DNA of 39,946 nt. Origin: Cylindrodendrum hubeiense (Eukaryota; Ascomycota; Sordariomycetes; Hypocreales; Nectriaceae). The stretch lies in assembly GCA_014621425.1 (NCBI GenBank), contig JAANBB010000376.1, forward strand, positions 1 to 39,946, given 5' to 3'. Made by a program: the position numbers and the translations under genes. Shown here piece after piece: positions 10,843 through 19,554 of the stretch; within the stretch, counting starts at the first letter, position 1; each line of letters opens with the position of its first letter. The notes beneath the pieces were generated by a model, which saw only the letters and a program-made list of their open reading frames with translations, did not search any database and was not told where the DNA came from.

Positions 10843-11686
10843 ATGTACTTCTCTGCCGCCACCATTTCTGCCATCTTGGCCTTCACCTCTTTCGCCTCCG
10901 CTGCCCCTTCCAAGCGAGGTGGTTACCACCAAGGGCTCAGCTTGACTGCTCAGCTCCAGCTCGCCGACACGTAAGTCCCGACATATCTTTCTGGTCTTCA
11001 TAGACATCGTCTAACAACCCCTTCCAGTGCCGTCGATCGCTTCAGCCTTCTCGACGATGACAAGTTCGTCTTTGACTTCAACCAGGAGCAGCCCAAGCCT
11101 GGCAAGGGAGGCCAGATCGTCGCTGCCAACCGCAAGACCTTCCCTGCTCTTGTTGGTACCGGTGCTGGCATGGCCTTCGGCCGCGTTGATGGTGAGATCC
11201 CACCCCTTTGTTCCTTGACTCTCTCCGTCAACCACAGGACTAACAAGCTTCTTCACAGCCTGCGGCATGAACACTCTCCACGTCCATCCCCGCTCTGCCG
11301 AGCTCCAGATCGTTACCTCGGGCCGCCTTATCACCGAGATGGTCCCTGAGAATGGAGTCAACGACAAGGACGGCAACCGCCGCGTCATCCGCACCGAGCT
11401 TGGCCCCAACATGATGACTCCCTTCTACCAGGGCTCCGTCCACACCCAGTTCAACCCTGACTGCTACCCCGCCACCTTTGTTGCCGCCTTTGCTTCTGAG
11501 GACTTTGGCGCCGGTCAAGTTCAGGACGAGACCTTCGCTCTCAGCGACGATGTCATTGCCGCCACCTTTGGCCAGAGCATCGCCGGCGAGGATATCGACC
11601 GTGTCCGCCAGGCCATCCCCAAGAGCATCGCCCTGGGTGTTGATGAGTGCCTCAAGAAGTGCGGCATCCACAAGCGCGCCATCTAA
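10843..11686 (+). CDS. Secreted single-domain cupin (spherulin/germin-like)
   Basis: Exons 10843-10970, 11028-11191 and 11259-11686 give 239 aa. Both introns (57 and 67 nt) have a CTAAC branch site close to the acceptor. Residues 1-20 are a clear signal peptide (cleavage probably after ASA), followed by a KR pair at 24-25 that could be a Kex2 site, so the mature protein would be extracellular. The cupin core is complete: motif 1 is HVHPRSAE with candidate metal ligands His105, His107 and Glu112, and motif 2 is QGSVHTQFN with His159. This is the germin/spherulin layout that binds Mn or another divalent metal. Germins can have oxalate oxidase or superoxide dismutase activity; nothing here fixes the activity, and some family members are structural spore or wall proteins. 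The strong leader and secretion would suit a stress, sporulation or host-interaction role, but that is inference. Confidence 0.88.
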
Positions 11687-12725
11687 GACGGCTCAATGAC
11701 CGTCTATATTCTTTCCCTTCTTTGATTCCTATCGAATCACGGCGCTGAGATTTGCACACATCGTAGCATAGCATTGGACAACCATGTCCTCCCGCGACTA
11801 CTTGCTGGGGGTGGCTTGTCTCTCGCGTACATAGTTCTGTTTTTAACATTTTGGTTTTGCTCGTTCTGTTTTTGGAAAATTGTACTTAGGGTGTATAATA
11901 GCGATATTTGGACATAACATGTGCACAGTATATATATATTTATAGATTCAGCTTTCGTCGTCACCTAAATGGCTGCCTCACATGCATGTCAGCCTGCATC
12001 AGTGTCTTGACTAGTCATATGCCCAGTGAGGAAGACTGATCGGTGGTAGGAGGGTGCAAGAGACACTGGAAAATCCAACAACTTACTTATAAAAGACAGA
12101 GTGGTAGTGACTGTTATGTGCGATGATGGCGATGCGTCCGCAATGATGAAGAGGGCCGAGTCTAGGGACAATGAAAATAAACAAAATAAATAGGACTGAT
12201 CGATACCACCTTACGGTGCCATCTGATCTGATGGATCACTAAGAGATGCCAATAAAAAAACTCCGGCCAAAAAGACCAATAAGTGAGCACACTTAAGATC
12301 ACTGCGATGCATAACAATGGCCATGATCACCGTGACCCCGGTGTTGATCCCCGATGACGATCCCCAATGATTATGATGAAGGTGGATAGTGCCCTGCTAT
12401 ACTCACATCCTTCCCCACTGGTCTCAAAGACTGACTAATTGGGATGAGTTAACAGTTCTGAAGCAAGGCGTAACTTCCTGTTGAAGGCAGCCGGCTTTGA
12501 GCTTCTTCCTGCCAAAAGGTACCCAAAAGACAAAAGATCCCTGACAAACCACAGTGACCGAGATCAGCGGGCGCCAGAGTGGGGGCCGGATCTTATCATT
12601 TGTGCGGCAGGGTTCCGTAACGTGGCTTACTTAAATTGGTTGACCCTTTTGGTCTAATGGCTGGGGCTTTGTGTTGCAAGATTAGGCATGCCGCCCTAGC
12701 CCTTACATGACAAGTCTTTAAAAGG

Positions 12726-12745
12726 GTTAGGTTAGCTAACCTAAC
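12726..12745. repeat. 20-bp perfect palindrome
   Basis: GTTAGGTTAG is followed immediately by its exact reverse complement CTAACCTAAC, with no spacer. The preceding bases AAAGG make a GGGTTAGG stretch resembling one fungal telomere unit, but there is no telomere array. It may be a dyad-symmetric protein-binding site or a relic of an inverted repeat. Confidence 0.85.
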
Positions 12746-13547
12746 TTCCTAGAAGACTAATAACGTACTTCAGGAGGTCAGCTTGCACCGCAGGGGAATG
12801 GGGCAGGTTGTTTACACTCTGCAATGTTTGCGACTTTGAAACAACCGTTCTTCAAAATATTGGTTCGAGACCTACTACCACTCCTCATTGCCGCTACAAA
12901 GATCCATCGTTCACCAATCCAGCGAATACCAGTACTCGAGTTACGCGGGTGATATTGGGCAACAACCTGGCAAGTTTAGCCGATTGCTGTGGTGTTGTCC
13001 GCTTTTGTATCAAGTCACCTCCGCGTCTTGGCCTTTGCAACGCCGCTGGATTGTTTGCACGTCTCATGTATATCTCAGTAATGCAGTATTATAGTTGTTC
13101 ACGACGTTAACAGGCGCTATCTTTCTGCCAGGTGTTTGCAGCTTAACAAACCCACCGAGTTGATGTACAGTAAAGCAATAAGTCATCGGAGCCAAGCAGT
13201 TCTTGAACCATGAGAGCTCCATATATATTCCCACTCCTTCAATACACGCAAGGTTCGTCTTCCGCGACGAGCTGTGTGGTCGAGTGGGTGGGGTCTTGGG
13301 GGGCATGACGGGCTTGAACACCCTCACTGATCATGAAACCTTGTCGACTTCGGTGTACGTCCTTTCTTCGCCCGAGGCTTCACTGACTGGGCTGGAACTT
13401 GGTGTCATTTGAGTATGTGGAATAACTAATCTCCAAAAGTCGTTTTTCTTAAGCGCCCTGTACTATTTTTAGTAGAGCTGTGCTGTCCCGCTTTTAACTG
13501 CTTCCTACACCAATGAAACTCCTCTAACAATCAATCAACAGACCAAC

Positions 13548-13670
13548 ATGGTACGCGCCGTTCCTGGCTATGTTGGCTTTAGCAATTTCTACCGAAGATA
13601 TGAGGCCAGAAGTATGGATAGTGGAGTGGTTGCTGTTTCATCCCTAAAGGCAGGCGCTAATTGGAATTGA
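13548..13670 (+). CDS. Unrecognised 40-codon ORF, doubtful
   Basis: An ORF of 40 codons starts in a good fungal context (CCAACATGG) just after a CTCTAAC...AATCAATCAACAG segment that reads either as a 5' leader or as an intron 3' end ending at 13541. The peptide (MVRAVPGYVGFSNFYRR...) has no signal peptide and no family I recognise. It could be the last exon of a small gene whose first exon lies near 13200-13412, or a chance ORF. The TATATAAG box of the next gene begins 60 bases downstream. Confidence 0.15.
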   Translation: MVRAVPGYVGFSNFYRRYEARSMDSGVVAVSSLKAGANWN

Positions 13671-13730
13671 GCCAGGTTTCGAGGGCAACAGGTGGTTACC
13701 GATGACGCCAGACAAGGCGATCCAGAAAGT

Positions 13731-13876
13731 TATATAAGCTACGTTTCCGGACGGTTGAAACGACTGTGTCTCTCAACACCCAATCATATTTCCATTATAA
13801 CAGACTTCCACTATAACTACTCACTTGCATACTTTCTTCATTTGATTCCTTCATTTACACGCCCTATACTTGTATC
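13731..13876 (+). promoter_or_regulatory. TATA box and leader of the WW/nuclease-like gene
   Basis: TATATAAG at 13731-13738 is followed by a leader with few G and many C/T/A (CACTATAACTACTCACTTGC, TTTCTTCATTTGATTCC) up to the ATG at 13877. Spacing from TATA to ATG is 139 nt. This supports a real transcription unit. Confidence 0.45.
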
Positions 13877-14695
13877 ATGTCGTATCTCGGTGACCTTGTT
13901 GGAGACGATTGGTCGCAGTACTCAAACGAGGCGGGCCAAGTGTATTACGTCGAAAATGCTACTGGAGGGATTCAATATAATATTCCCGCTGGCTGGGAGG
14001 ATTCCCCGCAGGTAGGTGCTCTTTTCGTGTCTTGACTGGATACTTACACTCTGTGTGTCTGTAGGATATCTGGAATAGTAACGCCACTTGCCAGCGTTGG
14101 TTAGCCACTTGCCCCATCGAGTTTCGAAGTCATAGGGTCTAACTTTCTAATAAGGGTGAATGCACGCACTGGTAGGATCATCTTCGACAACCCAAACCCT
14201 CCGCCGCCTCGAACATACCTCGACATGATGGCCGTTGAGGCTCATTTGCGAGCGGTCGAGAGAACCCCTGCGGCAAACGAAGCTCTCTATCGAAGAGTAA
14301 TGACGGGGATTCTTGGGTGGCTTTTCAAAGACGAGGATGGGTACGAAGTCGTTCAAGAAATTGACAGGGGCAGCAGGATTCCAGACCATTTTGTGTTCAG
14401 GATCGAGCGCATGGCACGGGGGCCGTTCTCCGCGTATGATTTTGTGATGGTCGAATGTCAGAAAGCAGGCGAGTCGTGGATCTCGGCATTTGAGCAGTGT
14501 ACTAGGCACTGCGAGAACACGCACAACGAGACTGGACAGGTCTACGGCATGATTCAGGTAGGCATGGACATACGGTTTTATCAGTGGGGAAACGCAACAT
14601 TGACTCCACTGAGCAATCAGATCCATCTGCGAGTGATGTACAAGAAATTATGGAATGGGCGGACTATCTCAAGGCAAACCCCCTCCCATTTTTAA
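13877..14695 (+). CDS. Accessory protein: two WW-like repeats plus PD-(D/E)XK nuclease-like domain
   Basis: I build this from exons 13877-14011, 14065-14099 and 14155-14695: 236 aa, in frame across both introns (53 and 55 nt). WW-like repeat 1 runs from Trp12 through VYYVENATGGIQYNIP, and repeat 2 from Trp48 through RWVNARTGRIIFDNP, matching the YYxN..TG..xW..P layout with Tyr or Phe in place of the second Trp. A proline-rich linker (NPPPP) follows. Then comes an alpha/beta domain with IPDHFVF (Pro133-Asp134), VMVECQKAG (Glu157, Gln159, Lys160), a helix and VYGMIQVGMDIRFYQW, which is the order of a PD-(D/E)XK restriction-endonuclease fold. The usual lysine of E-X-K is Gln here with Lys next to it, so activity is uncertain. 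Intron 2 has a weak donor (GTTAGC) but a good CTAAC branch and acceptor; without splicing, a stop occurs at 14140-14142. Domain names are pattern-based, with no database search. No partner gene is adjacent. Confidence 0.6.
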
Positions 14696-15373
14696 ATTAA
14701 TATTACATGCCACAATAGTGGTCAATAAGACCCCAAGTTCAGAGTTAGTTAGACAGTTCGAACCGGTCGCGTGGTGCATAATTCTGTGATCTTCACTTCA
14801 GAAATCCAGGGGTAGTCTGATGTGTAAGCCTGAATATGCAATCTGCTGGAGCTATCTGCAAATCCGATGTTGAACTGAGGCATTTGTGGGGTTAAGAGCC
14901 TACCCCGCGCTTATTCCCAACCCGACTTGTTTGCGCGAGGTTAAGTTGTGACAGAATATATCGGGACAATATTAGGAATGGTATCAAACATCATATTGCG
15001 GTTGGTAAACCATTATTGTTTTCATGTTTCTTTTGTGGATACCTAATCATGCCGCTTGGTGGAAAGTTGCTAGGTATTGTACTAGGGTATCGCGTGCCTA
15101 ATGTATGACCCAAGAAATGGAGACCGCTTTGTCGTAGATATATTTATTCTGCAAAGAGGAGGTTCGGCTTGGGGTCGAAAGACGGCGGGCCTCTCGCCTT
15201 TTGACTAAGCCGCTACATATTCATCTCCCATGATCCCACTGTTTGGATAATCCTATTATCATCATGCTCATCTTACACCGCTAGACCTCGTCTAATTTTA
15301 TATTCTATCTTACATGGAAACATAGCAGAGACTGCTGATCCGCTCTCATGAAATCTTCAAGAGGTATAGTACT
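14696..15373. other. Intergenic, convergent 3' ends
   Basis: No gene is seen in these 678 bases. The A/T-rich sequence directly after the WW/nuclease-like stop (TTTTTAAATTAATATTAC) suits a 3' UTR. The part next to 15374 would hold the MEF2 3' UTR on the opposite strand. Confidence 0.5.
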
Positions 15374-18010
15374 TCATAGCCCCTTCTCTCTGTGACCTAC
15401 CACTTTGGCAAACGAGTCAAATGACATTGTCATCGAATGCCGACCTGCTGTTTTACTCCGTAGGTGGTCATCATAGTCCAGCATCTCCTTGTACGGCACC
15501 TTGGCCACAATCTCCACCGTCCGAGTCGTCGATCTCTTTCCGCGCAGCGATGTTACTGAATCATATGGGTCGGGAGGTGTGTAGATTTTGGTTACATCAA
15601 TATGTTCGTCGCCTGTTGACTCAGCAGACCGGTCGTTGACTTCCAGAACCTGCCCCCCCGCTCCAGCCGTCACGTCATGTTGGACAGTTCCAGCAGTAAC
15701 CTCTGGGCAGGTAATGTGAGCGAGCATGATGGGCTCAAGGATGCTGATTTGATCCTTCTCGAATGCATCCCGCAGAGCAGCCTGCACCGCTGTCCTGGCA
15801 ACACTACTGAAGTGTCCTCCAGTTGGGGTTTCGCAAGCGCCAGGTGACGTATCCAGCGTAATGGTAACCAGGCATCCATGAATAGGTGCAGCCCGTCGTG
15901 GACCCCTAGCTAAACCTGCAATGGCTCCATTGAGGAGTTGCTGCTCGGCCTCATCTACATCAAAAGGCAACGAGTTCGAGTTTCCTGGCTGAGGGATAGT
16001 AATGTGGTAGACGTTGCCGTCTCTCTCGATGCTGGATTCGAGCAGTGCCTCGCGGTGATGTTCCTCGAGCGGCTCTAGAGTAACCGTGCAAGACGCCTTT
16101 CCAGGCTTGCTAGCAACCGGGCGGTCGAACACGGTGTGTTGAGGTTGAGTGGGTATCGTGACACACTCCTTGTAGTCGACTTCGATGGGTCCAAAATCGG
16201 CGTCAATCTTGTACTTCTGCCTCATACTGTACAGGGACACATCTAAATGGAGCTTGCCCATTCCTTGGATGGTGAACTGCTCAGTCTTGGGGTTTCGGCT
16301 CCATCGGAGGCTAGGATCTTCACGGCTGGTGTTCTCCAGCGCAGTCTGGAGCTGCTGCGCAGCGACGTTTCCGTATGGCTCAACCTGCAGAAACGCAACG
16401 GGTGGGGGAATCTCCGGCGGTCGGATCTGCACATGGCGGAATCCTTCAGGAACAGGTTTTCCGCCCACGGTAGTGATGAGAGTGTCTCCGGTTCGAGCCT
16501 TCTTGAGACCCCTAAGTGCTCCAATCTGTCCCACTGACAGCTCCGCAATATCCTGCGTTTTGGATGCAGATATTTGAAGAATTCCCATGGGCCGCTCGCT
16601 CACCAGCATGTTGGTGTTGAAGCTTGAGGCATTCCTAGCCATTGTGCCGTGATAAACCCGCACATAGCTAATGACGCCTTCCTTGGGGTGGTTGAAGACC
16701 TTGAACACGGAAGCGATAGATGCGATCTTGGACTTGCCCGCCTTATTGCTAGCCAGTAATTCATCAAGCCGCTGCTTTGTCGAGCCTACTCGCACCTCTG
16801 CTGCCGGACGTTCCCCTGGGCTTGGCAAATAGTCATTGATGGCATCCATCAGTGGCTCAACGCCAATGTGACGAAAGCTGGAACCCGCAAAAACGGGGAT
16901 GACTTGGCCAGTGCCGCTCCGGATGGCTCTTCGGATGGCTTGCTTGATCAGGGACCCGTCGATATTTTGGTTTTCCTCAAGGAATTCATCCATAATGGCG
17001 TCGTCGAAATCTGCTAAGCCCTCAACCAAAGATTGCCGCGCCCGCTCAATCTCAGGCAGGAGGTCTTGGTTCGAGCTGGAAAGCTTCTTCTGGAGTTCAG
17101 GGAAGTCATAGCGTATCTTTTCGCGCTCTGATTTCCACCGGTATCCCACTCGGTCAACCACGTCAATGACGCCGACAAAGTCCTCCTTCTCCCACCACGG
17201 AATCTGACAAACGAGGGGCCACCCCTTGAGCCTTGTTCCGATTTCCAGAACCGCCTTCTTAAACGAAGCACCTTCACGATCAAGTTTGTTACAGTACACG
17301 ATCCTGGGGACCTTGAATTCGTGTGCTGACGCCCATACTCTTTCGGTGTGGGCTTCGACACCCTTGACCGAATCAATGATGCACACAGCACCATCTAGAA
17401 TTGGCAGGCATCGGTCGACCTCAAACCGGAAGTCCTGATGGCCCGGCGTGTCAATTAGGTTGATGGTTTTCGACTGCGTCCCTGGCAGAAGATTTTGTGG
17501 ACGTGGCCAATTAAAGGTGATGGCAGCGGACTGGATGGTGATACCTCGTTCCCGTTCCAGGTCGAGGAAGTCGGTCACAGTGTTGCCGGCGTCGACGTCT
17601 AAGAAATCAGCGAGTGTTTTTTTTGTATTTTGCATACCGCAATGGGCATATACAAAGAGATGGTGAGGCAGTGGGGTAAAACCACGATGAGCTGCTCACG
17701 GGATTGGACTCGACATACCTCCTACCCGTTGAGTTACGCCGCTATAGTACAACATGCGCTCCGTCGTAGTAGTTTTACCCTGATGAAACATGTGAGCTGC
17801 AATCCTTCACCAAAAGCTCGTGTGGGGACATACGGCATCGACATGGGCAATGATGCCGATGTTGCGGATGTTCTGGAGCTGAGACTCGGCGTGGCTATGC
17901 ATCGCCCGTCGGCCCTCGCTCGTCGCTTGTAAGCTTCGCCATTGGCGCACCAGACAGCGGCCCGAGCCTTGAGCAGCCGGGCCACGGCGCAGAAGCGAGA
18001 GAAGAAGCAT
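15374..18010 (-). CDS. MEF2: Mitochondrial elongation factor G2, ribosome-recycling GTPase
   Basis: Minus-strand exons 17834-18010, 17719-17779 and 15374-17598 give 820 aa. Introns are 54 and 120 nt. EF-G2/Mef2 acts with ribosome recycling factor to split mitochondrial ribosomes after termination. The N-terminus (MLLLSLLRRGPAAQGSGR...) looks like a mitochondrial presequence. GTPase motifs are complete: AHVDA/GKTTTTE (P-loop, residues 56-66, split by intron 1), RERGITI (switch I), DTPGHQDF (from 129) and NKLD (183-186). Domains II to V follow, up to YDDHLRSKTAGRHSMTMSF. The LERERGITIQSAAITFNW context and length favour EF-G2 over EF-G1, though I could not align them. I chose the ATG at 18010 because it opens directly with the presequence; an in-frame ATG at 18100 would add 30 residues. 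It shares a 448-bp divergent promoter region with TVP15. Confidence 0.92.
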
Positions 18011-18458
18011 CACCAGCGTCGGCCCGTCAATCCTCACTTGGCACTGGAAACCGCAGGACACGGGATTCGTCGTTTGGCAGCTCGCTTTTTTACCCACCAT
18101 GTCATTCCGCCGAGGCGCAGGCCAGAACCGGCGCCAGCAGACGGGTGCCGACCCGGGCCTTTCCGTATGCGGCAGGCGGTGAAGTGTGGCGGGAGCCCCT
18201 GTGTGGCTGGGAGATGCCCGCTAGCGCAGGCCCTGCAGCGAGCTTACAGCGAGCTACCTACGTAACACGCTTCTCCTTGACTTTTCAACGTCGTCTCGTG
18301 GCCACGCATTACGCATTACATCGTCCCCATCTGACTCCAGTCTGCTAAACCGCTGCCTGGAACTGCGCAACAAAAAGCATCCCATCATCCCGCCGACTCC
18401 CTCGTCGTTTATCCATCATCCACTGTCCATCCTCGCATCGCCACCAGCAATCGCAGCA
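18011..18458. promoter_or_regulatory. Bidirectional promoter region between MEF2 and TVP15
   Basis: These 448 bases separate two divergently transcribed genes and must contain both promoters. The TVP15 side is C/T-rich (CATCATCCCGCCGACTCCCTCGTCG...CATCATCCACTGTCCATCC), as in fungal leaders. If MEF2 starts at 18100 instead of 18010 the shared region shrinks to 358 bases. No TATA box is evident. Confidence 0.5.
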
Positions 18459-19163
18459 ATGGAGCTCTCTGACATCTTGTGAGTTGGCACGCCGGCGCAT
18501 CCACCCTGCCTCTTCCCCACCGGAACGTCATCGCAGCTAACCATCGCTCGCTCTGCAGTCGCATTGTTAACCTCGTCGTCGGTGCCATCACCACGCTCGG
18601 GGGTATCACCCACATCTTTCACCTCGAGTTGTACGTCTTATCCCGAAGCCTCGAGCTCTCCCGACCCGAATTGCGCGCCTCGTTGCCCCCCATCCCTCGC
18701 ATCGCAAAGCGCATCGGGCCTATCGCATGAATCGTGCTAACCATCCCCGTGCAGGCAATCGATCGTTGTCGGCTGCTACATGATCGTATTTGGTCTTGCC
18801 ATCGCGCTTCTCGGTATAGTCTCCTCGTGTAAACCCGGCCGTCGTCCATCTTCTAATGCAACACAGAGTTCCAGATCCCTCCCCAGCTCTCCCGATACGC
18901 CTCCTTCCTCTTCTCCTTCATCGGTCGTGGTGCCTGTAGGTTGCAGCCCGGAGTCATATATTCTTTGCGCAATGCTGATGTTCCTAGTCTACATCTTCAT
19001 CGGTTGCCTTCTGCTCGGTCAGATGTGGCTCAGCAAGATCGCCGGTACCATTGTCGGTGTTGTCGGCATCGGTTATGTCGCCCTTGAGTTCATCCCCTCC
19101 ATCGAGCCCCCGAGCAACATGCGCGAGGCTGATGAGGCTGGCTGGGGTGCTGAGGAGGTCTAA
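18459..19163 (+). CDS. TVP15: Golgi membrane protein TVP15 (COPI-associated family)
   Basis: Five exons (18459-18478, 18559-18630, 18755-18813, 18867-18935 and 18988-19163) give 131 aa; yeast Tvp15 is of similar size. Introns are 80, 124, 53 and 52 nt, and the frame is kept at all four joins. The protein has the COPI-associated/Tvp15 layout of about four membrane segments: LVVGAITTLGGITHIF, SIVVGCYMIVFGLAIALL, AFYIFIGCLLLGQ and IAGTIVGVVGIGYVALEF. The conserved link LLEFQIPPQLSRYASFLFSFIGRG sits between segments 2 and 3, and the C-terminal tail is short and acidic. Tvp15 resides in late-Golgi/tlg2-containing vesicles with other Tvp proteins; its biochemical role is poorly known. The 20-nt first coding exon (six codons plus two bases) is easily missed by gene finders, which explains why no single ORF covers the protein. 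Confidence 0.9.
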
Positions 19164-19554
19164 ATGGCCAACCCGTCAGCTCCCTGCTCGAGCGCATTCT
19201 TGGTTTGTGGCTGATGCCTCGGTACTGGCTACTTTCCAGTGGGCGGGTCGTCGCTATTCACTTGGACTAACATGGAAACTATGAGGCGAGATCTTGATGA
19301 TCTACCTCAGGGAGTAGTTTGGCAAGAGAAGGTCTTGAGGGGAATCTGTACTTTTACATGTCGTGGCCGGAGTTCAACGAGTAGAAGCCGAAAGGACATA
19401 CTTCGGCAGATGAGATTATGGGATAGTGTTTGTCAACCGAATAGATGCATTCCTCATATTGGTCCTGCATCACGCATTTGTAGAGGGGCCAGACGACAGG
19501 GATCTCAACAACAAACAAAGGCCGCCAACAGCCAGGGATCATAATTCAACGCTC
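19164..19554. other. Convergent 3' intergenic region
   Basis: These 391 bases separate the stops of TVP15 (+) and UTP21 (-). No gene is seen; it presumably holds both 3' UTRs. Overlapping short ORFs lack any domain. Confidence 0.5.

Larger units (their letters stand above)
11687..13876. other. Gene-poor, less GC-rich block upstream of the WW/nuclease gene
   Basis: About 2.2 kb without a confident gene. The first 270 bases are A/T-rich and likely hold the cupin 3' UTR. The remainder is visibly richer in A/T than the flanking housekeeping genes. A 20-bp perfect palindrome is at 12726-12745. A TATATAT at 13222-13228 followed by a short leader, a GTATGT donor at 13413 and a CTAAC...CAG acceptor ending at 13541 hint at a small transcript, but the ORFs on either side (35-70 codons) have no recognisable family. 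I saw no transposase or reverse-transcriptase motifs. Confidence 0.5.

Noticed and set aside
12862..12872. GGTTCGAGACC, a perfect tRNA B-box match
   Set aside because: No A-box at a suitable distance upstream and no acceptor stem or cloverleaf could be drawn around it.
14147..14626. 159-codon ORF antisense to the WW/nuclease-like gene
   Set aside because: It covers the domain-bearing exon on the opposite strand, has no recognisable domain, and the plus-strand model has promoter, introns and motifs.
17690..17770. tRNA-like sequence on the minus strand (TAACTCAACGGGTAGG followed by GTCGAGTCCAATCCCG)
   Set aside because: The A-box-like part encodes YYSGVTQRVG of MEF2 exon 2, the two boxes are far too close for a tRNA, and no acceptor stem pairs.
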